64,000 nt of DNA. It comes from Acridotheres tristis. Lineage: Eukaryota > Chordata > Aves > Passeriformes > Sturnidae. Under the pieces are notes generated by a model that was not told the DNA's origin, did not search any database, and was given only the letters and a program-made list of their open reading frames with translations. Position 1 is the stretch's first letter; every line of letters starts with the position of its first letter. This document shows, in pieces, positions 12,090 through 24,310 of the stretch. Location: NCBI GenBank assembly GCA_037013685.1, contig CM072891.1, positions 1,636,001 to 1,700,000 of the forward strand. Reading direction: 5' to 3'. Both the position numbers and the translations under genes were made by a program.

Positions 12090-12470
12090 AGTGCCGGGTG
12101 CCCACCACCCAGGTTTTGTGGTGATACCTTTTAAAAGATAAGTTTTTCCTGCTCTGGAGGGAAGTTTCTCTCTTTCTACACAAATTAGTTATCATGTAGA
12201 GTTTGTTCTTTCTGGGAATGGGCTGGAGGGTTTCAGGAGGCTTTGGTGAGCTTCCACACCCCTCCAGACTGGCCTTTGGTTGATTGTCCAGGCTCTCAGC
12301 CTCATCCCTGCTGGCACTGACCTGCGTGGTGCTTGTTTCCAGAAGCCAGAACAAGGATTTTTGTCCCCAAACAAGCTGCCCTACTTCTGTATAGCCCCCT
12401 TCTCCAGGCATGTCCTTTGTCACAGCCTGTTCTCACCAGCTGTGCTCGGTTATTTGGCTATAGGTGTTTG
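12090..12470. other. GC-richer block, unassigned
   Basis: This ~380-bp block is visibly richer in G and C than its surroundings and carries overlapping open frames on both strands. The longest is 113 codons (12082-12423, reverse), with others of 60-70 codons. None shows a domain I recognise. A local rise in GC at this scale in AT-rich bird DNA is most often a transposon piece (LTR or internal ERV sequence) or, less often, an exon. I see no clear splice pair or catalytic motif. Treated as a probable unclassified retroelement fragment, with low certainty. Confidence 0.3.
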
Positions 12471-15400
12471 AGACTTACATATTATCCCCTTATCTTCTGG
12501 GCCACTACATCTGGACAAACCAAATGCTTTTGGTTTCATGGCTAGACTGAAAGAGAATAATCTGTGTAGGTTGAAGAAAGAAATATTACTTAGGTTTTTG
12601 TCAATGTACAGATTGTGAGATTCTATAACTTTTTAAACTTGTAAACTTTAAATTTCCTTTTAGATAGTTATTCTACTTGTTACCATAGTAGTCTGTTAGT
12701 CAGAAAAATTAATCAGTGAGTGAAAGCAAGGACTGTTGCCCCAAACAACAACCTTCATTACATTAAACTGTAGTCAAGATTTTATATATGATATCATGAA
12801 GTGGAATGAAAAGGGAAATGTTTGTTAAAACAAAAATGCTTATACAGTATTGGGAACCTTCTGTTTCTTTTAGCACAAATATATTCTGAAGTGTGCTGTA
12901 CTCTCCCAATTACTTAAGGTTTCCAGCATTTTTAAAAATCAGCTATTATTATGATGATATGCAATTAAAATTTGATGTTTCTTAGACTGCATATTTTTCT
13001 GCATTTCATATAAACCAAATTATTTTTACTCATTAACTAATTTTTAATTATTTTAATTCTAAGAAAAGGATACTATTTATTGAATAAGTTGTAATACTTT
13101 GTAAAAAAATCCAGTAAAAAAATCTTTCTTTGTAAAGAAAGTCCAGCCCTCAATTTTTCAGTAAAATATTATTGCTGTCCTTGTCTAAATGCCTTTAAAA
13201 TATCCATTCAACACCGCTTCAAAATTGTCTTTCATAATGGCTTGCATAACTAATTCTGTAGTAAGTCATAGTCTCAAAATAGGCAGGTTAACAAGATGGG
13301 TTCAAAATGAGCAAATATCACAAATTTAATGCCTCAATTTTCCTGGCTATGCTTCTTAAGAGTGATTCCAGATACTTTACAGAAAACACTTTCAATTAAG
13401 AAATATTTTGTCAGTTAATTTGATTATACTGTTGTTGCTCAAGTTGAATGAAGCCCATGATGTGGGGAATGTCCATTTAAATAATTTAAACTTTTCAATT
13501 TAAAAGAATATTTTCTGTTTAAAAATATGCATTGAGAATAAAAATAGACATTAGTATGAATAGAAAAAATTTCCAACCACAAAACCTGAAACAAGATTTC
13601 ACACTTATGAAAGGTACTAGGAATCTTTCCTAAATAACACCATCCATTAACAGTTGGGTGATGCACGTGTGAAATAGTCTCACTTTACTGTTCACATAAA
13701 CTCCTCCACAATCTTATTCCTAAATAATGGAAATGAACTGAAATTTTGTTAGTGAGAGCATGAGAGGACATTTCTGTACCATAGTTCTTCCTATAATTAA
13801 ATTATTGGTTCAGATTATGTGCCACCTTCTATACCATGGTTTTCTTCCTTTTCTACCTGTTGAAAACAAACTACTGATCCTTGAAGGAAATGAATCTACC
13901 ATGCCTAGACAGACAGCAACATCTTCTACTATAAATCAAGTTTTTCCACCAAGAGCTAACTCTTGAAAAAAGTGCAAATTGCCATTCCCAGCAAAAAAAG
14001 AAAAATATCCTTAATATTCTGCATTATCTATAAGAAACGTCATTTATTACAATTCAGAATATTAAACAAAATTAGTCTGATAGTCCCCCACTTAATCTGT
14101 TACTCATGAAATTAGAACTTTTCTGGGAAAAGCCTTACCCATGAAATACTGAGGTTCTGATATTGTATAAGAATTGAGAAATCTCCAGTATTTTTGATAC
14201 TCATTCATCACCTAATTCATATGAAACTGAAAGGTCATAAGCTCCCAGCTTCCCATGAGCACAGTGAAGTACACAAGATGGGCTCATTTTCATCCAGTAC
14301 AGAAGTGAGTTTACCCCAAAAATATTTTACATTTACGAAATCCATGTGGTTTTGTTCCAAATTTGGGTATTATAAACCTGGTATTTTGAAGCAACTTCTT
14401 TACAATTTAAGTCAACTTTATTTTTATTTCTTATGCTTAACTTTATATTACATTTATGCAGACTCAAAAAACAACTAGCTACTATTTCAATTAATAAAAT
14501 GCTTCATAACTAAGACATTCTGTTTCGAATGTAATGGTTGTTAGGGCTTTTTATTTTTCACACTTTCCACTATAACTAACCTTTGTTGTCAATAGTCAGG
14601 CTACCTGTATAAAGAGCAATATTTTATCATTTGATGTCATGAAAATGAGATTTTCTGTCTAAAAGCAAGTGAAAGTTCTATAATTTCAGCTGAATTTATG
14701 AACTAATAAATAAAGTATGAAGGGCCTGTCTCCCAAAAATATATGAAAAGACAAAACGATAGAACAGTTCGTAAATCACGTGTTTCTGATTAAATCATTG
14801 AAAATAACTGAGATGGTGCTTGAAAGCTATAAAATAAGAAGGTGAAAAATTCAAGGTGTCCATGACAGTACTAAATCTAACAAATGAGATTATAAGAATT
14901 TAGCAGAAAGATCCACAGAACTCCTTGAGTAGTTCTGTTTAGTTTTAGCCTCAGTAGTTTCCTCTATTATAGCTTTTTATACAGTGCTTTTTAATATAAT
15001 GACTGATGTTGACAAAGCAACCGACTTGTATAATTAAAGAATTATGTAAAGCATGAAATTTTTAATGCATTCTGTAAACAAACACATCCTATGAGAGTGA
15101 CAAGTAGTCATTGACTGATGCAGATCTGATTCATTCTCTGCTGAGGAGGAAGTTGCACCAAGGATCCCGAGAGAAAGAAGTTATACCAAGGCAGACATCA
15201 GAAATAATTATTTTTATTTAAATTCCTGGAATTTCCAAGGTATAGGTGAGAAAGTTTTCTTGAACTGAAGCAATCAAATTAATCTGTGCCTTAGAAGTAT
15301 TAAACCTTCAATAAAACACAAAAGGTTTTGCAAGAACAGACTGGGAACATGAAAGTCCTAAATTTGCTACTCTTGTGTTTTTACTATTACATTAGCATTA

Positions 15401-18400
15401 TGAAGATGGTTAATACAATGAGTGTAAGATTCGATGTTTTTCTGTTTTGCCTGTTTATGTGAGGGATCCAAAGAAGGATTTAATAAATCCTTGATCCCAC
15501 ATTTTTTGTAGGTATTCAATCATAATATTAATTTAATGGTTAAATTCAATGATCTTAGAGGATTTTTGACAAAAACTACCAAGACTTAATTACTTCTTGT
15601 TAAACTTGTTTTATTTTTCACTTATTTGTAAGATTAGGATCTCTAAAGAATGGAAGTGAATATTCTTGGTCTACATGCTTCTTTTTGCTACTTAAATTTT
15701 TAAGAAATGTTTGCAAAGAAAAAGTACTCAAATTCCTTCTATGAAAAGGTATTAAGGGTTCCCATAACCTGTTCTCTGAGAAGTCACAAACATTTCTCTC
15801 TATCATCATCTAAAGTTTCAATTATGTTTCTTTATAAACTCTTACATTACAACTACAGTTTCCTATCACAGAAATACAAAATATTGCAGTGTACAAATAA
15901 TGGTCTCCCTTGGTTGCCTGGCTTAAAGAAACATTTTAATTTTTAAAAATTCATTAAAATGCTGTACAAAAGCATCCAACTTATATGTTCTCAATTATCC
16001 CCTTGAGAATATCCACTGAGTATAGAACAAGCTTAAAAAAACTAATCATAGAATTATGTAATTTTAAGATTACCCGTCTTCTTCTGAAGGTGGAGGACTT
16101 CTTCAGATTAAATGTATTTGTGCATTCTTACTCTACAATTTTTTCATTTTATACACCTACAAGCCTTTGATGCGCCAGCATCTGAGAGACCAGTCACTCT
16201 TACTTTCAGGTTTATGTTGAACAAGTGTCAGTGGGTGACAACACAAGTTTTACTGGTGCCATAATCTAATTGAGCAGTACTGTATATTGCTGAAATTCCA
16301 ATAGCTTTTGTAGTGGGCACTTTATCATTCTGACACTCTTTTCCTCCAACACATGGGGACTAGTAGTGGCATGTCTAAACCTATTTTTCACTGTAAGCCA
16401 CTAAACTACTGATCAGTAAAAACCTGACCCAAACATTTAATATCCAATAAGAATTAATGAACCAGGTGAGTCATACATTTACTGCATTGCTTGTTGGTAA
16501 AGCCATTTTAGCAGTTGCAGAGTTCACATGAAACCACCCAAACAGCAACATATTCACGATGAAAATACTCAGCGAGAAGCTGCAGTGTATATCTGCATGC
16601 TGATATGTCTACATATAGGTATATATTCTGCTCAAAAAGGGCCTCTACTGAAAGTCTGGAAATAATATGGCTCTGAGAACATCTTCTGTTCTTGATGAAG
16701 TTATAAGATATATCAAGAGAAATCAAGTAATTAATGTTTAGTGTAAGAATGTCTGTCTAGTTGTCAGTGATCGTGGCTATAGGTCAGATGAACTGGGGGG
16801 GAAAGAAACATTAAACAAGGAAATTTCAGCCTAGCTGTAGCTACTTAATATTGTCTAATGTAATTCGGTAATGCCTGAAACAACCTACCATTGTCTTATT
16901 TCAAATAAAAAGAGACCAGTTTAGCAAGCTATATTGGCATGGTGCATGGAATCTTTCTCTAAAAGTCTAACTGTAGTGATTAGGAAAACAAAACTACTGT
17001 AATATTGTAGAAATAATCTGTCAGTTAAATTTAACTTCAGTGTGTGAAACATATACATCACATAATCACTGTGTATATAAGCTTGCAAATGAGCAAGTGC
17101 AAACAAAGCAGTTGAAACACCACTAAAAATGCTCATGTAAAGACTAATGATTAAAACCCCATCTATCTGCAGCTTAGAGCTTTAATAGTTAATCATTACT
17201 TAGGTCCATTTCTACCTGTGCACCTAAAGTACTCTATGAAAGAGTACTAAAGTAGCTCTATATTGTGCAGCTAAAGTGCTTAAAGTAAACTAGAAATCAT
17301 TTAATAAAGTTTTTAAATTAGCTAAGCTTTAAGAATTGTATTTAACTAGGTTTTCACATAGTAATTTTAGGCCATAAAAATATTCTCTTGGGACTATAAC
17401 TAAGAAAAGAGTTTCAATCTTTTTCCTTTTCTCAGTACCCAGAAGTGTCACATTGTTAGTTCTCCATACCTTTAAAACTGGATATACATCAGGAAACAGC
17501 ATGATGCAACAACAGTGGAGTGATAAAAGACCCAGCACACGATGTATCTGGTATATCTGGTATGGTCTGGTTACTTTATTCTCTCTATAGTATCATCCCA
17601 GAGACTAAATAAACATTACCAAGTATATCTGAAACACGTGGTTTAGTTCCAGAAACTAAACTCAAGGTTGCCTACTTTTTGTAATATGAAATTGCTCTGC
17701 AATGCAAACCAAAGTAGGGGAATTCCTGAAGCATCAATGAAGTCTGTGAGTTTCTTTTAGTCTCAGGTGAGAAGGGTACTTTGGTGCATGTACTGTAGAA
17801 TGGTTGGGCAGAAGTAAAATAATCGACAACCAAACTATCATCATGACAATTTAACACTGTAACCGCTCTAAACTGCTTTGGAGACAGAATGTTACATTGC
17901 CATAAAACTTCCTGAGAAACCACTTGACCAGACTTATGTGTCTACATCAAAATGAAGCTGTGAAAGTACCAGAGAAAACCTGGCATTTGTAGGGAATCAA
18001 TAGTTCATTATTAATAGGGGACAAATATTTGTTCAACATCTTCTATGGAACTGCTTTAGGACCCACCAAATTTTTTTGCACAGAGAAGATATCTTTGGCC
18101 CATATGGACTGATGAAATGGGAAGTTTCCACATTCAACATAATAAACAAACAAAGATGGCATAAATATGTTAGTGGGTTTCTATCTCTCAAATTTATAGG
18201 ACAATGTACACTGTGATTTAAACTTTCATTAATGAGCTTATTAAGAAGCATAATAAGCAAACTTGACAAACAAGGGTCAATCCCCTTTTAGCTCAGACCA
18301 GCCTGTCACATTAATTCACTTATTATCCACTTAAGTAATAAGATTTCATTATTTATAACCTGTAACTTAATATCATGCACCTATGAAAAAAATAAGAGAT

Positions 18401-19571
18401 TTTTTTTTTTGTTAGCTGATGTTGAGGGTGCTCTGTCTTCTTCTTCCATCTCATTGTGCATGTCCCCCTTATCTCATTTGGAAGCAGGAAAGACTCAGTG
18501 ATCCAGCTGCCATTAGATCCACTTCAAAAGGTTTTTTGGGTAAACCAGTTTCATATCCTGCAGCTTGAAGGTTTGATCTAGACCATTTCCATACTGTAGC
18601 AAATTCTGAGGAAACTGGAAGAAAAAAAAAAAAGAAAATGGCTGCAGGAGACATCATGGATGTGGCCATGTGACCATGGATGCATAGTGGCCCTTCAGCT
18701 CTTCCTGGCCACCTTTCCTACTGACCTGGTGCTCTTGATTTGACCTAGTGGTGCAGTTTCCAGCATCCATCTGGCCTTTGCCTGAACTAGCCAAAATCTA
18801 AGCAGGAGTTGAGTGAAATGTTTGTGCATTAAAATACTTGAAGAAATACTTTAATAGATGTAAAATTATTCTTTTAACCTTTTAACTATACATGAAAAGT
18901 TGAAGGTGAAAAGGATATAAGACATTAAGCAGCACAGATATCCATCCTCATTACAGCTATCAGTAAGATATATAAATTTCCTTTCTCAGTAGCCTAGTAG
19001 CAGTTAAGGATATCAAGTATTCTTACACCTATTCTCTGACCATTTTGTAGCAGTATTGAACTTATGACACTTCTATTAGAAGTAAAATATCATAGTAAAC
19101 AATTTTGATAGTCTTGCTGTGTAATACAGCAGACAACTGTGATCTGAAAAACTAGCTTGACATTTACCACATAGATTCTTTAAAAAAGACCTTCCTATAG
19201 TTTCACAATTTAAATAAATATGCCAGTCTTCAGGTACCTTGATAGCAGAAGAAATTATATTAGTTGGAGGCAATCTAAAGAAGAGCAAGGGAAAAAGATT
19301 ACTGGAAGGAAAAGTTGCTTTGTGAAAAAAGATTTAAATTTTTGTATACAATTCCTTTGTTTGACTCTTTCTTTCATCTAGATGATTTCACTAATCTAAT
19401 TTGTAGCATGTCACATCAAACACCAGTATCAACACAATTGACAGGATAGTCAATTGCTTTGGGAGGCACAAGGGAAGCAGATAAGAAGCAGAGATACTAG
19501 ACTGTAAGACTATTAAACTAGTTTTGCAATATAGAATTTTACCTGCGGTGTAAATCAATCAAATTTATCTC
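12471..19571. other. AT-rich stretch, no gene seen
   Basis: About 7 kb without a recognised transposon or exon. Open frames are few and short. A near-perfect inverted repeat lies at 13124-13141 (8-base arms CTTTCTTT and AAAGAAAG around GT). A modestly less AT-rich patch at about 18420-18800 holds no recognisable feature. Confidence 0.55.
13124..13141. repeat. Short inverted repeat
   Basis: The 18 bases CTTTCTTTGTAAAGAAAG form 8-base complementary arms around a central GT. The 14-base core TTCTTTGTAAAGAA recurs at 35155-35168. Too short to name a function. Confidence 0.7.
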
Positions 19572-19710
19572 ATGAATCACAGAATTGCTAGGGATGGAAG
19601 GGACCTCTGGATATCATGTAGTCCAACTCTGCTGCCAAGGTAGGTTCACCTAGAGCCAAGTAACACAGAACTTGTCCAGGTGAGTTTTAAATGTCTGGCA
19701 ACATATGCTT
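19572..19710 (-). mobile_element. CR1 LINE, 3' end, reverse
   Basis: Reading forward, 'aatcacagaattgctaggga' and 'tggaagggacctctggatat' are followed by 'catgtagtccaactctgctg', 'aaggtaggttcacctagagc' and 'aacttgtccaggtgagtttt'. This is the complement of a CR1 3' end of the subfamily whose 3' UTR carries the 'ggttcacctagagcaggt' block. It differs in this middle block from the copies at 126-388 and 61667-62690, so at least two CR1 subfamilies are present in the window. No coding part is retained. Confidence 0.85.
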
Positions 19711-22700
19711 CAGTAAAAAAAAAATAATTGTTAAGGTTCCAATTAAGTGAATCTAAACCAATCTATGTAAAACTCTGAGTCCTACCAAGGCTCCACATAG
19801 CCCTGAAGCAGAATGTGAAAGATAAACTTGTTGAGAACATCCATCTGCAAATGAGGGAACATAGTTGGGTTCTGGTGTGAGAACTGATGTTGCAGTAGGA
19901 GACAGCACATAGCTGAAGCCTTAGAGACAAGGCTGGAGCTTGAGGAGACAACTGAATGCACAGAGCTGGGAAAAAAACCATGGTGTGGGACCTGGTCACA
20001 AACCCTTGGTTCAGATGATAAAAGTACTCTGCAAGATGTGCAGAAGTTTCAGCGCAGAGTTTTCAGTGGTGCTCTGTCTAAGCTAGGGTCATGGGTTTGA
20101 TGTCATCGCTGGTGGAAAAATGATGAAGGTTGTAAAATAAGATAAAATAAGACAGCCATCAACGTATCTGTGTGCACATCATTATAGGTGAAGGAAACAT
20201 TTCTGTCTCTCTTATTGCTAGGATCATCACTGGTGCTTAAATGAATTCAACCGATGCTCACATGGTGTTCCTAGGGAACAAGCCTGAATTAAGGAGGATA
20301 AAATTACTCCCAATACCTGGCTTTTGTTTAAAACAGCCATGCTTTTTAGAAATGTATTATCTTTCTATATATATTTTATGAAAGCCTTAAAAAGTTTTAT
20401 AGTTTAGAAACTAACTCTCTACTTAAAATACATAATTCAATTCTCTATTATGAATTGAGGCTGTTCTTTACTTTTACTTAATGATTATTGCTTTAATTTT
20501 TCTCTTCCCTTCCTGCAACACATATCTGTATTTTTAGTGCTTTAGCAATGAAAATGAAACTTCCAAAAGAAAGTTATATTTTCCCTATTCTGAGACCTGT
20601 TTTGAGAAGAATGTTAAGAATGTTGTTCTCATGGGAAAATACACTTTTATCATTGTGTAAGTGATCCCTTTGAAAATCCAGGGATTATTCTATAAGTTTT
20701 AACATATGCAGAAGTTACAGATCATACTACTTCAGAAAGGAAAAAAAATGTTGATGGTTGATTTTTTTTTAACTCTCGGTTCCCAAGGGGCTTTTTAAAA
20801 TGTGTCTGCCAAATCTTAAAAGATTTTGCTTTAGGAAATTAGAACAGCTTTGCATTTGATTTTAAATGCCATTATTTCTAATAAGTCCCAAGAAAGGTAG
20901 GGCTGCAAAGAATGAATAGAGCAAAATCTTCTTTTCTTTTTTCTTAGGAAAATATTACGTTTGCAGTAAAATAATAAAAGCTGAAAAGAAATGCAAACCA
21001 TATGAAATCCATTTTTTACTATGCCTCTGGGCTGACACTCTCTTCCAAACTGCAGAGACCAGACCAACAGAAAATCAAGGTTACTGAACTAGAATATATA
21101 TTCTGTCAAATATCTTTAGTAGAATTTGTGAAGGGGAACTTTTTTATAAGGAGAATAAAATTACACTTGTATTACTTATAGTTATTTGCTCCTTGAACAA
21201 GAATATAATTTTAAAATATATCTCAAACAAAAAATATTAACTGATAATGAAATTAATAACAAATTCGTGTGTTTTCTTTTTCCTAACATGAACATTGTGC
21301 TAATCCAAAGGTTATACAATAGAATTGCTCCAACTCATGAGAAGGAAATTTCTAATATTTTTCATTATAGAACTTATCCAGATAATTGTCAAATAAATTC
21401 TCTTCTGCTCATATGTATTCACCTCCACAGTCACATATCATGGTGTCTTTTGTGTGTTTCCAGGTGATGAAAAATTAAGTAATTGATTAATGGCACAAGT
21501 TAAATATAATTAAAATATATAATATTTAAATTTTAATTTTAAAGTTGCAGTTTGGTGAGTTTTGCTCATTGTGTAGAGACTTGTAATTAATTAGATTTGC
21601 TAACGTTCTAGAAGTAATAAAGTTGGGAAATAGCAGGTTCTTCATATGATGTCACACGTCGGGGTTTTCAGAGGCTTTTTTTTCTGTGCAGGTTTGTTTC
21701 TCCAAACTACAAAACAACATTTATTTTCACTTTTCATACATGCCTTTTTAAAGTGCACTCTGCAATAACCTTAGCTGTGCATCCAAAACCATTTCTTTTA
21801 AGTCAGGCAGCATTATACTCCGTTCTACCTGATATAACAAAACTGAGAACATCAAAAAGTTCTTTAACACAAGAGTATGCTCAGTAGAGATGAAATTTTA
21901 GGTGAATTTACCTGCTACAATCTACTAGGATTCTACCAGGCATATGTAATTGGGGGATCTTTAAAGATTTCCATCTTAATGTTGTGTCTGCAGTTGTTAG
22001 AAAAGGTATAGGTTATAACCCTGACACCGAGGGTATGTGTTTTGATAAATTTCAAATTCCAGTTTTAACTTTGGGGCTGCTACAATGTCTTGTTTAAGCA
22101 TTTCTAGCAATCACTTTTAATTTGAGATTGAAAAGAAAGAAAGGTTTTAATTGATTTATCTTCAGAAAAGGTTGGAGTAGTCATTTATGAAATTTTTTAA
22201 AAAACTCAATAGTCAAGTAGCTTTGTGAAAAAAGACTTGCAATGGAAACTGTGAGATGGCTGAACCTTTATTACCTAGCTCTGCTACTGATGTCAGTTTA
22301 AATCTAATTTCTTATGTTTACATGGAGAAGAACTTTAATCTCACAGGGATTTATAGAAAATTATTGCAGCAGGGTGAGAAAGTGACAGGGCTACAGGTTT
22401 GGCAGAATTGCACGTACAACAGAACAGGTTCAAAAGGCCTTGAAGACTGACTGTACAAAAAACCACTAAACCTTAAAACATCAACTTTCTAAGACAAATG
22501 CTCTTCTACATTGTTATTTCACATAATTTTCTAGATGAAAACCTTCAAACATTTTCAAGCAGAATTTTTGCTAATGGTTGTTGTAGCCCAGTCTCATTAC
22601 ATTTACAGAGTGGGAATAAAAAGTTAGAAAGGTATTCTCTATCCCCTGTGTAGTCCATGACTTCAGGAATCAGAATCTGCCAGATAGGCACTTAACCAAT

Positions 22701-24140
22701 TACTGTTCCAGAAAGCCACATTTACCTAATTCCTTCAATAAACTAAGATTATTTAACTAGGCAATAATCCAAATTTCATGGTAGCATGAGATGAATCGAA
22801 GAACACAATGTCATTATATCAATTAAGGATGTGTGATGCTGCTCTTCTGAGAGTGAAATGTGCAGAGCCATTGGGTTCTAGCAGTAACCATGCACCTCAG
22901 AGCAATTGCTCCTTATGAATATGGATGATGGTTGTTAGAGAAAAAGAATCTACATATGACTCTAGTCAAGGCTGGATTTTTTTAAGACACTATGGTTGAA
23001 TGAGCAGGAAAATAAAAACATTAAGAGGATACAGTGTGTCACCTTTTGCAGTTCCTCATCTCCAGAATCTTTTATTTGTGTTTGCAAAGCTGCTACATAT
23101 GCATCTTTAGAAGTATTTTTAATTATTGAGGGCCTAAACTTTCTTCAAACCAATTTTTTTAGGATCGACTCCTAGATTGTGGCACCTGCAAATGTCACAA
23201 TTTTACAAAGAATAGCTAGGTTTTCTTAATGATTTTAATTGAAGATCAAAACTGATTGAAAATGATATAATTATGCAAGTGCTAGGCATCACAGTTTGTA
23301 TAATGACTTTTTTATGTGCATATTTCTTCTTATTTCATCCTATCTATATCTCTCTGCTATTGTACTTTATGTAAGAAAAATCAGGTTTACACTGTGTTTA
23401 CATAGTACCATTTACAATAAGTACTAAATTTGTTGTATGAATTTTTGACTGCAGTTCAATCTAGTAATAATTATTATGATTATGTTCAATGAACACTCTA
23501 AGGACCAAGATCTCTTTCCTACCTTCAAGAATTTCAAGTTTCCTATTATCTGTAGTTCATAATTCTCCAGCTGGTTGCCTGAATTGACACTTGTTTCTCC
23601 TGAAAAAGGAGTTTCTTGATGTTTCTGGACTAAATCATAAACCTCTATATAAAATTTGTCATGAATACAGCCAAATGGTTTATTATTGCCAAAAGGGAGG
23701 AAAAAAAATATTGGTATATTTATTTATCAGAATCATTAAAGGCAAATCCTCCAAAATCAAGAACCTCTGCCATATTCCATTCCAGGAAAGATTGTTTGAG
23801 AAAGGGGACAAAGATGTTAATTTAAGAAACTGACTTTTCTGCATGACTCTTCCCTCAAGTCTGTGCTTAGAGTTAAGGGCAGGGAGATATTGTGAAGGAA
23901 ATTCTGTCCAAAACATTTTACGTAGGAAAAGCATGCCAATTGGTTCAAAATTACTTTATCATCATCAATCAGCCAAGAAATTCGTTTTTTCAGAATACCC
24001 AACAGAATACTCCAATATCATAATCAGCTCTTATGGTTTGATTCAGACCAAACTGTGTTGCTTTCAAAAATACTAATTATTGATTCAGTTTTGGGGGAAC
24101 ACAGGAAGAGGTGAAGTAACCTTCTGTGTTCTGTGAATGT
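19711..24140. other. AT-rich stretch, no gene seen
   Basis: No recognised exon, RNA gene or transposon. Open frames up to 93 codons (21186-21467, forward) have AT-biased, low-complexity composition and no recognisable domain. Confidence 0.6.
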
Positions 24141-24310
24141 AGAACAAAAAAAGCCAAAACAAACAAGCAAAACCCCCAACAACAACAACAAAAACAAAAC
24201 AACAAGAAAACAAAACAACAAAAAAGCAAAAAGAACAAAAACAAAAAGCACCCTCCCCCCAAAAAAAACCCAAAAATCCAACAAAACACGCCAAAAAACC
24301 CAGAAAAGGA
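24141..24310 (+). repeat. A/C-rich low-complexity tract
   Basis: About 170 bp of A and C with very few G or T on the forward strand, including a short CAA run ('caacaacaacaacaaaaa') and mixed AAC/CAAAA units. Open frames on both strands (forward 68-69 codons rich in Lys, Asn and Gln; reverse up to 104 codons rich in Phe, Cys and Val) are products of this composition. Similar but shorter tracts occur at 49487-49527, 59199-59275 and 61493-61517. Confidence 0.9.
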
